The notes under the pieces were generated by a model. That model was not told the DNA's origin and ran no database searches. It worked only from the letters and a program-made list of their open reading frames with translations. This document shows positions 20,001 through 31,911 of a stretch of 64,000 nucleotides of DNA, piece by piece. How positions within the stretch are numbered: the first letter of the stretch is position 1; the number at the start of each line of letters is the position of its first letter. This DNA is from Lota lota (lineage: Eukaryota > Chordata > Actinopteri > Gadiformes > Lotidae): positions 8,420,116-8,484,115 of the forward strand of contig JACYXH010000772.1 in assembly GCA_026745465.1 (NCBI GenBank), written 5' to 3'. The position numbers were made by a program, and so were the translations under genes.

Positions 20001-23000
20001 TCTAGTCATTTAAGAGATGCTTTTATTCAAAGTGACTTACAGTGAATTCAGCTATATGTCATTAAGGAGCAGGTAGGGGTTGGGAACCATCTCATCTCAC
20101 CTACATGTATTGTGGACATTGGGGGATTCAAAACCAGAACCTTTCAGCTGGGAGTCAATACCCAAACCATTAGACTATCCTGACACTCATTGTTTTACTG
20201 TTAATAAATACACTGTATTGACGTTACATGTTCATGGTTCATAGACAGGTATTCATTATTTTGTTTGGTCAAGGACCACCTGCAGTTCCGTCGCAGATCA
20301 GTAGGGGGTCACGGCCTACAGGTTGGGAATCATTGATTACACCTGCCTCTCTCCCCACATGGAGGATGAATTGAGATGTGGGGGAGGGGGGGACATGAGA
20401 GAGATGGAGGGGTCATGGATGGGTGGTACCTGGGTGGTGATCGTGGTGTTGATGTTGTTGGGGTGGTGTGGGGATGGCGGTGTGGGGGCGTGCAGTACCA
20501 GGGTGGTGCTGCATCATGCTGGTGTTTGGATGGTCTGAAGCTTGGCTGTGCTGGACGTTAGCAGCGCGGGCCTTCATGCGAATGTCTGGAATGAGCGTGC
20601 CGATGAGAGGAAGATGGAGGAAGATGCAGAGGTTCAAGAGTCACCTAACGATCTTCAAATCTAAACACAGCAACACGCTACCGAAACCATTGGTTCTGAT
20701 GTGTTTAATGTTATGTGGATTTTATATATACTTTGTCTTTTATGTCTTTTTTTATAAATGTTTTTATGTTTGCTGATTGTGGGAGCATATCATGGTAAAC
20801 AAATGTCTGTGCAAACGCACCATACTGTTTTGTCTTATCTTATGATTGGCTCAAACTTCACAGACATTGATATCAGCTAATCAGAAAACAGTAATAAAAG
20901 CAGTAACTAACATAACGAACAGTAGTTGCAGTAGCACATGTTTGGCCGGAGGCGATGCCGTTGCTTTGATCAGATGTTAGTGTTTGGCGACTCTTTTATG
21001 TGAGGTCATGTACAGAATGTCGTGATGGTAGAGGTGATTTTTTTTAATCATAATTACTATGGATGATTGTATCAAAAGCCCCTTTTACACATAGTTACTG
21101 GTAAATTACTGGGATAACCATTAAGGCACCGATAGTGATTTTCACTATTCACACATGTAGCTATGTTCTGGAAGATTTCCGTTATGCACCTTTTCACACA
21201 TTGAATAGCAATGCCGGAATAGATGGGCCAAGGAACAGTCCAGTGGGTGGCTGTAATGCAACACCTATGGATCTGGTCTTGAGTAGGCAACTTGTCGTTG
21301 CAGATTTCCCGGAATATCAATTCCTGTTCCTATTCACACATGACCCTATGAATGTAATCTTCAGGAACTTTGCAGAGTAAGACTGCATGAGTGAAAGGGG
21401 CTGAAAATGTAATGAAAAGTAAAATAAAAGTAAATGAGATGAAGAATGAGTGACTGAAGCATTAAAACAAGAAGCCATTTGATGTCGACTGTATAACAAG
21501 ATTGACATCTACAAGATCAAGAATACATTACATTTACAACGTTGATGCAGTTAAATGGTTCTTAAGAGTGCAATGAATCGTGCTGTTTTACCATGCAGTG
21601 TAAGGAAATTCAGAACAAAACAAACTTGAAATGAATGTAGGATGCAGGGTTAGACGTCCTAGCGGCCCTTAAAAGGTTGTCAAGCAACGAAGCCAATGAT
21701 GACCAGTGTTCATAAACATTCATAAACAAAGCATTCAACAGAACAGCCTTCAGAATATCATGAACTCTCATTTAGAAAAATGCTGCTGGGTTGTTATTGA
21801 TGTTGAAGAAGCAGTTTACAGAGCTGCAAGTGTTATCGGCATCCTTTGTTCATGCAATAAACTGAACCCAAATGGACAGGGAAAAGAGTCGATACGGATC
21901 GACAGAACAAGGCTTAGCTTTCAGATGAATAGTTTAAATAAACCAAAAGACTGGTTTGCACACCGACACCTGCTCTGTGGTCAGGAGATCTCCTTCGGTC
22001 CAGATATTCAGGGTTGAACCGAACTGCGGGGCCTAAGTAGGAATATGCCGGTACACACTGTTCAACCACAACCTCTGGCTGACATTCAAGGTCGTATTGG
22101 AATATAAATACAGGAGGAAAATTAATGTGATAGCACTTAACAGAGGGGATGTACATACATAAGACCGTACGATGGCAATCCTACTTTACAAATTTGGAAA
22201 TAGATAAGTAGACTGGTCTGTTATGAAAAATAAAGATATACATTGCTTTCTATGAAGTACCAATCTATCCATTGAACTACATTTTCATTATTTGCAAATC
22301 ACACTGTATAAGTTGGTGAACATATACAAAATAATACAATCTCTCCATCTGAGAAGAACACAAACACACTTGTATTTTCTTTATTTATAAAAAATATAGG
22401 TGTACGAAAATCACGTTGTCAACTTCTGATTCATGCCGGTTTTGGGGGAGGTTGGGGAGGAGGTTCTGAGGAGTTTAGGGGAGAGTCAGGGTACCTTTGA
22501 TGGAGCTGGTTGGGATGATCCCCCCTGCTGGGCCGCCATAGCCCCCAGACACAATACTGGTCTCGTTCAGGTTGGGTCCCGACACCATGACCTGCTGCAA
22601 GTCCTGATAAACCCAACACATTATCTCTATAACCACCATGACCTGCTGAAACTTGATAAACCCAACACATGATCTTTATAACCACAACATGACCTACTGG
22701 ATGTCCTGATAACATCCCAACATATCTTCACAACCACACCATGTCCTGATAAACCCAACCCATTATCTATCTTCATAATCAACCCATGACCTGCTGCAAG
22801 TCCTGATAAACCCAACCCATTATCTATCTTCATAATCAACCCATGACCTGCTGCAAGTCCTGATAAACCCAACACATTATCTCTATAACCACCATGACCT
22901 GCTGAAACTTGATAAACCCAACACATGATCTTTATGACCAGACCAAGTCCTAATAAACCAAACATACTATCTTTATATCCACACCATAACCTGATAAACC

Positions 23001-24173
23001 CAAACGATTATATTTATAACCACTTGACCTGTTGCAAGTCCTGATAAACCCAACACATTATCTCTATAACCACCATGACCTGCTGAAACTTCATAAACCC
23101 AACCGATAATCTTTATAACCACAACATGAACTGCTGGAGGTCCTGATAAACCCAACATATTAGCTTCACAACCACACCAAGTCCTGATAAACCTAACCCA
23201 TTAACCATTTAACCACATGACCTGATAAACCTAACACATTATCTTTATTGCCACACCATGACCTACTGGAAGTTCTGATAAACCCAAACCATAATCTTTA
23301 TAAACACACCGTGACCTGATTAACCCATCGCATAATCTTTATAACCACACCATGACTTGATAAACCCAATACATTATTACCACTATGGCATAAAACGGTG
23401 TCTTCACTGTGTTATAAATGTGTTTGTTTGTCTTTATATACTGTTGTGTAACCTAACTTTAACACCATATTTTTAGGTTGTCATATTAACAGCGGTTTTC
23501 ATATGGTCATCAGTTAAAAGCTACATTTTAAGTAAAGGCTAACACATGACACTCTTCATGAGACTTTAAATAGGCCTACCAAAAACCTCAAAAACCAAGG
23601 ACTTTAGATGTGTAGGAGGGACATTTAAGGTCCTTACAGAGTCAATGTAATGATGTAGGCCTACTAGGGGTAACGTTAGATATTAACCCTCTCAAGTGCA
23701 TGAGGTCAACACAGAGAACCATAATGATGATGTTTGCAGGTCCAATGTCATTCATTTCTTCTCGTCTAGTTCCCTACCTTTTCATCTAAGCTCCATTGAA
23801 TCTGTGCAGCCTGTGTAGAAATGAGACACGACACACATAGCAGTATAGTAATGATGTGTGATTCAATCTCCCAAAAAAATTGAATATGAATGTTTGGTGC
23901 TATCCTCTGAACACGGATGTTATGACGCGGATTAGGCCTGAGCAGGATTAGGTTCAATACCCATGTCCCATGTCAAACCAGCGGTTCAATACTCATGATA
24001 GATCATCCACTGGAGAATAACACATCGTTTATAAACGCTGTAACGTTATACAGATTTTGTCAATGGTCTCTTACCTGCTCGAGGCTGTCATCTCCTGCCA
24101 GACTCCCCGTATCCCCGTTGCTGTTAATAGGGATCTCCATCGTGGCAGCTTTACTCATGACGCTGTCTGCCAT
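16266..24173 (-). CDS. arfip2: arfaptin-2, AH/BAR-domain Golgi protein, complete, 8 core exons
   Basis: Coding exons: 24173-24075, 22603-22495, 20585-20430, 19616-19504, 18990-18769, 17812-17655, 16974-16800, 16418-16266 (1185 nt, 394 residues). A 33-nt candidate exon lies at 23810-23778. The N-terminus [16 protein letters not shown] and the [20 protein letters not shown] block match ARFIP2 rather than ARFIP1. The AH/BAR domain runs from about residue 150 to 350 and holds [46 protein letters not shown] and [11 protein letters not shown]. The C-terminus is [13 protein letters not shown]. Arfaptins form crescent dimers that bind GTP-loaded ARL1/ARF and Rac at Golgi membranes and shape secretory carriers (family knowledge). 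Without the 156-nt exon the protein is 342 residues, the mammalian length. The teleost a/b copy was not determined. Confidence 0.96.
16567..16734 (-). mobile_element. tRNA-derived SINE in arfip2 intron 7
   Basis: Read on the minus strand: CTCCCAGCCGAAAGGTTCAG, a B-box-like GGGTTCAAACCC, CATCCTTGAGCAAGATGCCC, and the 3' tail AAGTTGCTTTGGATAAAGG. The same family recurs at 19995, 54230, 56478 and 58553. Confidence 0.75.
16735..16781. repeat. (TAA)n microsatellite
   Basis: About 15 TAA/AAT units with one TGA interruption, between the SINE and arfip2 exon 7. Confidence 0.95.
16800..16974 (-). CDS. arfip2: arfip2 exon 7
   Basis: 175 nt: [20 protein letters not shown] and onward to [12 protein letters not shown]. 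Acceptor GTGCAG|GCTGGA, donor AACAAG|GTCAGT. A (CA)n tract abuts the acceptor side (16983-17059). Confidence 0.96.
16983..17059. repeat. (CA)n microsatellite beside arfip2 exon 7 acceptor
   Basis: Almost pure CA for about 77 bp. On the transcript it is (TG)n in the intron a few bases upstream of the 3' splice site, where it replaces part of the normal pyrimidine tract. Confidence 0.95.
17337..17700 (-). repeat. tandem copies of the arfip2 exon 6 end and its 5' splice site
   Basis: The last 40 or so nt of exon 6 plus donor (plus-strand view from 17655) reappear starting at about 17591, 17525, 17461 and 17400, with a more diverged copy near 17337. Units are about 62-66 bp. Each copy carries a CAGTCTGATGGTAAGTAGGG-like core and the copies end in CTCAC(C), a GTGAG donor on the minus strand. 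GA-rich spacers vary in length. Confidence 0.85.
17655..17812 (-). CDS. arfip2: arfip2 exon 6
   Basis: 158 nt encoding [20 protein letters not shown] onward to [11 protein letters not shown]. Acceptor TCTCTGCAG|GATGAG, donor GCCAG|GTGAGG, exit phase 2. Its 3' end with the donor is repeated several times just downstream (17337-17654). Confidence 0.96.
18541..18757. repeat. 16-bp minisatellite in arfip2 intron 5
   Basis: About 13 copies of TGAGGTAGTGGAGGAC with few changes. It begins right after the exon 5 donor region. Confidence 0.92.
18769..18990 (-). CDS. arfip2: arfip2 exon 5 (first BAR helix)
   Basis: 222 nt, 74 residues: starts [20 protein letters not shown] and ends [17 protein letters not shown]. 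Acceptor CCCTTAG|TGCACC, donor CTGCAG|GTAAGC. A 16-bp minisatellite begins about 15 nt into the following intron. Confidence 0.96.
19504..19616 (-). CDS. arfip2: arfip2 exon 4
   Basis: 113 nt ending [16 protein letters not shown]; the [14 protein letters not shown] segment precedes the BAR domain (amphipathic region). Acceptor TTGACAG|GCTCC, donor TACAAG|GTGGGG, exit phase 0. Confidence 0.94.
19995..20192 (-). mobile_element. tRNA-derived SINE in arfip2 intron 3
   Basis: Minus strand copy with CTCCCAGCTGAAAGGTTCTG, CTACCTGCTCCTTAATGACA and CTGAATTCACTGTAAGTCAC, the same family as 16567-16734. Confidence 0.75.
20430..20585 (-). CDS. arfip2: arfip2 exon 3: His/Pro/Gln-rich, probably alternative
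   Basis: 156 nt (52 codons), phase 1/1, acceptor TTCCAG|ACATTC, donor CCCAG|GTACCA. It begins [15 protein letters not shown] and ends in [17 protein letters not shown] low complexity. Mammalian 341-residue ARFIP2 goes straight from the exon 2 to the exon 4 equivalent, so this looks like a cassette in the disordered N-terminal linker. Confidence 0.82.
21077..21402. mobile_element. short DNA transposon with AGCCCCTTT termini in arfip2 intron 2
   Basis: About 326 bp. The left end AGCCCCTTTTACACA and the reverse complement of the right end AGCCCCTTTCACTCA form about 15 bp inverted repeats. No coding capacity and no clear target duplication, so the superfamily is open (CCCTTTCACAC-type ends are common in fish MITEs). 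Confidence 0.55.
22495..22603 (-). CDS. arfip2: arfip2 exon 2
   Basis: 109 nt encoding [20 protein letters not shown] then [16 protein letters not shown]. Acceptor TTTATCAG|GACTTG, donor CAAAG|GTACCC, exit phase 1. Its first 18 nt and the acceptor are the seed of the tandem array at 22586-23372. Confidence 0.95.
22586..23372 (-). repeat. tandem array copying the arfip2 exon 2 start and its 3' splice site
   Basis: About 14 degenerate units of 45-60 bp: CATGACCTGCTGCAAGTC joined to CTGATAAACCCAACACATTA and ATCTTTATAACCAC. The first unit is the real exon edge (22603). The exon-derived 18 nt recur unchanged at about 22785-22802 and 22842-22859, each next to CTGATAAACC, which reads TTTATCAG on the minus strand. 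Confidence 0.88.
23778..23810 (-). CDS. arfip2: candidate 33-nt cassette exon of arfip2
   Basis: It encodes [11 protein letters not shown] in phase 0/0, so inclusion or skipping keeps the frame. Acceptor TTTCTACACAG|GCTG and donor AAAAG|GTAGGG are both good. The peptide is absent from the mammalian ARFIP2 I know, so use is unproven. If included the protein would be 405 residues. Confidence 0.5.
24075..24173 (-). CDS. arfip2: arfip2 exon 1 (start codon)
   Basis: 99 nt, 33 residues: [20 protein letters not shown] then [13 protein letters not shown]. Donor GAGCAG|GTAAGA. GTGTTAG just before the ATG could be a 3' splice site of an upstream non-coding exon. Confidence 0.94.
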
Positions 24174-25186
24174 CACTAACACTTTTCAAAGAAAATACAA
24201 CGGTATCCTCTACAGACGCATCACCCTCATGAGACGTAATAGGGTTATTGAGGGTTTTCAATCTGGGATATTACCAGGTTTTGTGTTGAAACGAGTTACC
24301 GATCTGGTTGGTTAATGACAGCGTTGCTGATGTGGCAGTATTGCTGAAAGGTTAAATACTGTCCGACGAAACACACACTGTCGCTTGAGGTTCATTTGAG
24401 GCTAAATGCATGGCTTTGCATGATGCTTTCCTGATTTTTTTTTGCATCCATTCCTGCATAAATCGTTGAGAAAGCCTTGACTCTCCAGACAAGCTCTGAT
24501 CGCCTCCTTTCTGACTTCAAAGTAAGAGTTACGTCGGGCTCATAAACTTTTGGCAATGAATGCAAAGTAAATAAAATGGAATGAAAATTATATGAAACAC
24601 ATATAGAAATACATATTTGTGCTTGTTGCTAGATTTTTGCTCCGTTAAACAATGATTGGTGGGGGTCCTATAATATAGAGACTGTTACTTTGAAGGCTAG
24701 TGTTTCGCTTGCGCTTCTTCCACGTTAACAAAGCTGACGAAACGCATTTTAGTTTATCCTTTAATGCAGCACCGCAGTTCGCCACAAGATGTCACCAAAG
24801 GTTAACTAACTGAAGAAGGAACATGTAATTAGTGTGACATGATCAGAACGTAATGAGGTGCCCTCCGGTGACACTTTCATCGGGGTTATTACATTGGAAG
24901 AAATGTAATGGCCATTATGAATAATCTGAAATCCACATTGATTAATTAAATGAATTAGGCACTGGCCCGATCACTGATTGTTTTAGATTGTGATTAAGGT
25001 CGAAATAATTGTAGCTGACATACAGTTTATCCACCTTTTAGCTTTATGCATACGTTACAAATATTTAAATTGAAGTGTAATTTACAACACTAACATTGGC
25101 TTCTCATAAATTAGAAGCAACTACACAAATTAAAATTCCCAAAACAAGTAGGCCTACTAAAGATAGAGAGGGGCAAGCTAAAGAGA

Positions 25187-25190
<4 letters not shown>

Positions 25191-25251
<61 letters not shown>
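25191..25251. repeat. (GA)n microsatellite
   Basis: About 60 bp of GA units followed by a G run. Confidence 0.96.
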
Positions 25252-25258
<7 letters not shown>

Positions 25259-27485
25259 AAGAGGGAGAGGGTTGGGGAGAGAAAAGAGAATACAGAATAC
25301 TAACGTCAGAGTGTAGAGGTTAGGTCACATATTGTAAATATGAATGTACGTCCTTTTAACCATGTATTATATTCAATAATATATTTAATATGGAATAATA
25401 TGGAATAATATACTATTGAAATGGCCTGCTGCTATACTAGCTGGTCTGACAGCAGCTATGAATATGAATCGACCCACTGGACACAGGCACTTACTTGTTG
25501 AAGTGCCCTTGGCCTTTGACCCTGGCATCGTCCCCATAAGATAAACAGCTTGATTTGTGTTACTCCACAGCAGTAATGGGCCGGGCCCCAAGTAGACACA
25601 AAGTAAAAGCAGGATCCTATGAGCATCAGATGTAAACACAAAGTATTCTTCGCTCGGACACGTTAATGTAATAACAACACGACCACGGCTTCCCTTCAAG
25701 CTCTGGATATTATTTTGATATCAAACCCCCCATTCCCTTCCCCCCGTTACATCAGTATATAAATCACAGCGGGACGCGAGAGAATTTATTTCTTGAATCA
25801 CAGCGGGACACAAAACTGACTGACTTACTTTCTTTCTTACTTATTTCTTCATCTTTCTTCCCATCATGCCTCCTTTCCCTAACAGGGAGCGCGCGCGTCA
25901 CCACACAGCCACGACGACGTGAGCAATTGGCATGTGCATGTGAAGGAAGCGTGAGACCCCGACCGCAGGGTAGCCTGCCACGCCCCCCTGTCATTTTGCC
26001 GAACTGTTCATCTTGCATTTAAATGATCATTAAGCACGCTTCCAGATGTTGGGAGGGAGTTTATCCGCACACACAGTCTCTGCTGTGTTTGTTCTTCAAT
26101 AACAAACACAGCTCCGGACTGGAGCTGGAAAACCCAAACAAAAAACTCAGACGTAGCACACCGTTGGATTCTTGGAGCTACGATGTCATGATCCAGCCCA
26201 AAGATAACCAATGAATAAACGTGATTATATAATTATTTAAAGACTAAAACGCGGAAAAGCTTGTGTTTACATGGACTACTTTAATAGATGTCCATGAAAG
26301 TCTGTGGGAATGTTTGTATTATTTAAGACAATGTCTGCCTCTATTTGCTATCTTAAAAGACAAATCTTTCACAATTTAAGACTTCCTCGTCTTCACCGTC
26401 CAGAGAGAGTGAAAGAGTTGACCCCGGCCATGGCGTGAGAGCAGCCGGAGCTCGTAAACAAACCGACCGGTCCGCGGTCGTCATGTTTCCAATTACATCC
26501 AACTACGTAGTCGGACAGACGAACAGCAGTCACAGGCCGCAAATAAATGGAGGGGGCAATTTCAAGGGCTGTAAATCCCACACAGGGTCGTTGGGGTTTT
26601 CACTGGAGTGTTAAAGCCGTTGTTGATCTTGGTTTTGTCCTGCACGCTACCTGTGGTCGGGCACACAAACTGTGGTTGCGGGCAGTTAGCTTGGTCATTG
26701 TTTATTTGTGTCTACGTCATTAATCAACGTTTAAAGGGATGGAAATCCGTAATTTACTTCATATTATGTTATTAAGGGTTATCAAGGTATGCATCAAGCG
26801 TCAGACAATAGTCCCTGAAATCCATTGCCAATCCAATCACAAGATTTCCGTCCATCAATTTCTTTCTATTCTGTCACGCCAGTTGAATGGGAGGAGTCTA
26901 TTTCCCCTCTTGACTGTAGCAAAGCGGGAAAGCAATTGCCATACACTCACGTGGCCAAGCCAGGCCACTCGGATTACGGCAACGGTGCCTATTGTCAGCC
27001 TACACAACACAGTGAGGGGGGCCAGGGATTCCGACCACACCCATACAATCTTTCCAAGTATTTTCTAAGACTTAGTTTATGAGCTGCATTTGAGATATAG
27101 GGCCTACATTAATATACTTTTTGCCGTTTACCTGACAAGATATTCAGTAGCTGTGAAGTGGATACAATCCTCTGTGATATTTTATGGTTATTTAACGTTT
27201 TTAGATCCTGTTGTCCATTACTTTAACGGTCCATATTTGTCACAGGTCTTTATTAACGAGTCTGTATAATTTCATCCTCCGTTCTATTTTAATTATTGTA
27301 TTTTGTCTAAACACTGCCTTAAGGCAGCAGTCAGTCGGTGGTGTGAGGGAAACACATCAGCAACGTCTGTCACCATCTGCCAGACCACTGGGTTAGTTTT
27401 TTTGGGGATATCCTGGCGATAAAACGGATTTAAATACAGTCCTTGATTTTAAGTTGTAAAGGACTTGATGACAGAGCTCACCTCC

Positions 27486-27487
<2 letters not shown>

Positions 27488-27544
<57 letters not shown>
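27488..27544. repeat. (CA)n microsatellite
   Basis: About 57 bp of pure CA. Confidence 0.97.
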
Positions 27545-27546
<2 letters not shown>

Positions 27547-28654
27547 CATGCACACGTGCGCAGGCAATCATACACACACACGACAGAAACACGATTTTAA
27601 CAAATGTATTTCTACACCTTAACACAATTTTAACAAATGTATTTCTACAGTGGCCATTCTACACTGGTTTGATTCAAACCTTTAAAGACCCTTTGTCTAA
27701 GGACGTGTCTGTTGGCCAAGGAGGAATACTGAGCATGACAAGACGGTCGCTACAGATCCCCGGCCCCAGCAACATGATTGGTCAAAATACATGAACCGAA
27801 AGAAGATGAAACACCCAGTTCACCAAGATTTGAGCTAGTCTGGCATCAGACTTTAGATGTTAATCTATAAAGTAGGATTTATGAGACTATATAAAACATG
27901 CTAATTGCTCGTACCCTACACTTCTCTTGATCTAAATGGTTAGATAAAGAAAACGAATAAGTCAGATAAAACTTGATGTTGTGAGTCCACAGTATAACTC
28001 TAAAAGCCAGATTCAATGTAAAACCTTTTTCCAGTGTTTACTAGAAAACATTTCACTAACATGCACTCAGTCTTAGAGAAATTGTTTGTTATTGTTATTA
28101 TTATAAGAGTGTTATTAATGTATAGTAATGTGTCAACTATTTTTGAGATACCCCATTAAAACATTTGTGTACGCTCGTAAAACAGAAGGTATTACACAAA
28201 GAAACACACTACGAGTATATTGCAGTATTTGATCTGTCATTTTAACTAAACCATGTGACCAAAGTGCTACTCACTCTCACTTGCTCCATCACTCTTACTT
28301 TGTCTCTCTCTCTCTCTACTGTCTCGCTCGCTCTCCCTATCTATCCTCTGTCACTCTCCCGTTTGTTCTTTCTCTATCACTCTCTCCCTTCCCCTCCCTA
28401 TGCTCTCTTTTAATCATCTATCTCCCCCCTCTCTCTCTCTTTCTCCGTCTCCCTTATTAAGTAGAACACCACCTGGGGGAGGTCTTCTCTCTAAATCACA
28501 GCGACGGGGTGAGCAAGCGAGTGTGCAGCAGGTGAGTTAGGAGTGATTCACTATCTAACCCAGCTGTGATTATTGCTCGCTCGCCCCTCCCACTCCACTT
28601 TCTCACCTGCAGCCCAAACCCAACCAACTAACAGTACCACCAATACCGTACAGG

Positions 28655-28770
28655 GTTAGACAGGGAGCTACATATGTAGCTCAAGGATGTTCATAGGTAG
28701 ACTGAGGACATTGCTTTGGATCCTCATCATTGGGGTACATCCCGTGACAAACCCAAAACCAGGCCTCTAG
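28655..28770 (-). mobile_element. degraded SINE of the same tRNA-derived family
   Basis: GCTCAAGGATGTTCATAGGT and AGACTGAGGACATT match the body of the 16567-16734 SINE in the same orientation. The ends are lost. Confidence 0.45.
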
Positions 28771-29434
28771 GCTGACCCATGTTACAGAACCAAATACAGA
28801 GTTTACCTTCTGACCTGCATGCAGAATAAAACATCAGGGTTATGTTTAGTGTTTTTAATGCGCTTTTGATTTTAATGTGAGGAACGACCTTGCTTTAATG
28901 CTCAGCTGGCTTCTAAATCAAACGCATACTTCAAAGATGTTTCGTAATACCAGCGGGGCATTTGAAGACAGCTTCTATTTCACAAAACAGTCGACAACAA
29001 AGACGAGGATCCACAACGTTATTAGCTGCGGCGCCCCAGCGCAGGAGTGGAGTCAGATGTAGCCTCGGCTCTGTGGAGAGGAATCGTGTATGGGAGCCGA
29101 GCGATGTACAGAGCGGAAACAACGGGGCGACCGTGATAAGAGGGATGAGAGTGCGAGCGCACGTCGTGGATCCTCCTCACCCTCGCTAGCTTGATCATCG
29201 CCAGCTCAGCACAGTTTGTCAATACTCTTTAGCCCCCCTGCCCCCCCCCCCCACACACACACCCCCGCGCCGCTCTCAGCCAAAACAAGAGATGCCAAAA
29301 ACCATATCATTTAAAATAAAAACTACTCTCTCTCTCTCCTTTGTCTGTGTCTCTCCCTCTCTTTCTCGATCTCTCTCTATTTTTCTCCTCCTGTTTCTCT
29401 TCGTCTTTCTTGGACTCTTCCTTTTTGTCTCTGC

Positions 29435-29473
<39 letters not shown>

Positions 29474-31283
29474 GCTCTCTCCCTTACTCTCGGTCTCTAT
29501 CATTCTCTATCCCTTTATTGCCCTCTTTTTCTCTGTAGCTGTCTCTCTCTCTTTATTTTCCACGTTATGTTAAAGCAGGTATGGCGTTTAGATTTCGTGA
29601 GGCTAACTAGACGGATTTTAGGTGAGCTTGGACAGGAAGTTCAAAATAAACTTAAAGCTTTTCTTTATTGTGGCTTTCTTTTTAAAAACAAGATTTAGTC
29701 ATTTTTTCCGTCCGCTGTTATTTTGGAGGTTGTATCTAAACAAGTGTTTAAGGTGAATTACAGTGTAGTTGTTGCTGTGGGTTGCACACAATTGGACCTC
29801 AGGTAAATAATGCAGTAAAGTGACTCTTCAGATTCATAGCCTGAGATAAAGACAGGAAAACACTGCTGAAAAATGATCTCTTATGAATTTAGGATAACAA
29901 TTCAGGCCTATTGGATCTTTACTGCTAATATTAATAACAGGGACATTATATCTTTCACATATTTCTATGAAGTATTTGACTTTACTTGTCTTATAAACCA
30001 TTATGATTATAAACCAACAGACAAATGCTCAATCAATTGTGAACCTGGATAGTCAGAAACAATCCTCTTTGTGTGTGTTTCTGTGTGTGTCTCTGTGTGT
30101 ACAGCAGCTCAGAACATTTTAGATCATGTAATTATTGAGGGTCCTGTATCAGTTTAGTCTTATATTTCATGTGTTAAGTTAGTATAGTTTGTAACACTTA
30201 GTCACCCATTGGTTTACACATGCTCGTCACAAAGCTGTAGATTTCATGTTATGGGTGCCGCCATTCCTTGAGTTTTTTGGCAACCAGCAGCCCAAATTAT
30301 CCATATTCAGCACATTCTTGGGCAGGAATTGAATGGCCACCTTGCAGTAGTCAATGGCCAAAACTCATTCATATTCATATTCAACTTTTTAGAGAACCTG
30401 AGGAAACGAAGAAAAAATGGTATTAGCAGTATTAAATTCCAATTCTCCCACTGAATTAGAATGGTGACTGTTCTTTTTGCATCCAACCACCATGAGCCCC
30501 CTATAGGATGAGGATGATGTTGGATGAACTACATATTAGTCGCTTCAGCCAGGGCTTCACAAAGAGATGGTCATGGCTGCCGCTTGAAATGAACAGATAG
30601 CGAGATGGGGGAGACAGGTGAGAGAGAAAGGTAGAGAGAAGGAGGGACAAACAGAGAGACCAAGACATGGGGAGAGAGTAACAGAAAGAGACTTTTAACT
30701 TTCAGCAGGTTTACACACAACAGCTATCCGAACCCACATGCCTTCAGGACTTTGAGTTTTTGCGTCAGCAGTGAAATGTTTTCGTGTGTGGTGCGTGAGT
30801 CTTGGAGGCCCCCGTGATATTTTGGCCCCGTTTCGCTGTTCTTAGATGTTAAACTGTACCATTAGCAGCTAGAGGCTGCTAGCAGGGTTAACACATTAGT
30901 CTCCTTTTTCAGCGTGCCAGTTGGACATCACACTGCTAATCAAAAACAATCTCTCAGGCAGCAGATTCCAGATCCGCACTCTTTCCAGATGCACAGAGTG
31001 AACTCTCATAGAGAGGCTACCTTTGGAACAGCTCGCTATTGGTGCTTTGAGTTTAGCGTGTAAGTTATAAAAAGGTAACAAGACAGACAGAGTAAATTTA
31101 ACACTAAAGGATCGATGGAAGTGAATGCGTCTAGAAGTTGATCGTGAGATTTTAGAATTGACCAATAATTATTCACCGCTTTTCGCCGTCATTATGTTCC
31201 TCGTGTAATACGATATCTATAAATTTCATAACAGCTCGTCGTAAAACTATGCGCCTACTTCGACCATTCCAAGTATTATTGCG

Positions 31284-31303
31284 CCCCCCCCCCCCCCCCC
31301 CCC
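31284..31303. repeat. 20-nt C homopolymer
   Basis: Twenty consecutive C, G on the minus strand (G-quadruplex capable). Confidence 0.95.
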
Positions 31304-31794
31304 TCCGAGTTCGTATACCGCAGAGCGTCGGGTGAGAGCTGTAGAAGTATTGGGTGCTTCATAATGAGGTGTTAGGCTACTTGGGGAGCAACAGAAGAGG
31401 GGATTCCAGGGAATACTTGAACTCACATTTTCTGGGCCGTTTACTTCGTACCTCAGAGTGATCCCCTGCGTTTTTGTTTTTCGGGGAAAAGCCAGCAAAA
31501 AAACATTTGAAGTGAATCCCCTCAACGATTACATAACAATTCCATCCCAGGGTTTTGGGTCAACCATTGGGATTCTCCATTAAGTACCAGGCAGAGGTCC
31601 AAATAAAGAGCTTCATTAGCTAGTTGGTTGCAGAGCTGGAGGCAAAACATGGAATTTCCACATGGACAAAATTTTTCTACCAGCATCTAAAGTAAATGTG
31701 TTTTTCCCAATAAACAATACATTTTCTTCCCCAGTATGTAGACCTCAAGAATGAAAATAGTCATACTACCAAGGGACATCCCTGTCCAGTGTCA

Positions 31795-31815
31795 CCCCCC
31801 CCCCCCCCCCCCCCC
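31795..31815. repeat. 21-nt C homopolymer
   Basis: Twenty-one consecutive C, only 490 bp from the C run at 31284. Confidence 0.95.
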
Positions 31816-31911
31816 TCTCATGTATCTGTGAAATGACAAGAGACATTTCTCCAGTATGCCTTGACCAAACAGATGCTTTCCTGAAGCTATAAATTTAATC
31901 TGAGAATAGTT

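Noticed and set aside
22605..23372. CRISPR-like spaced repeats
   Set aside because: Units are tandem and degenerate with no unique spacers, in a vertebrate intron, and the repeat contains a splice acceptor.
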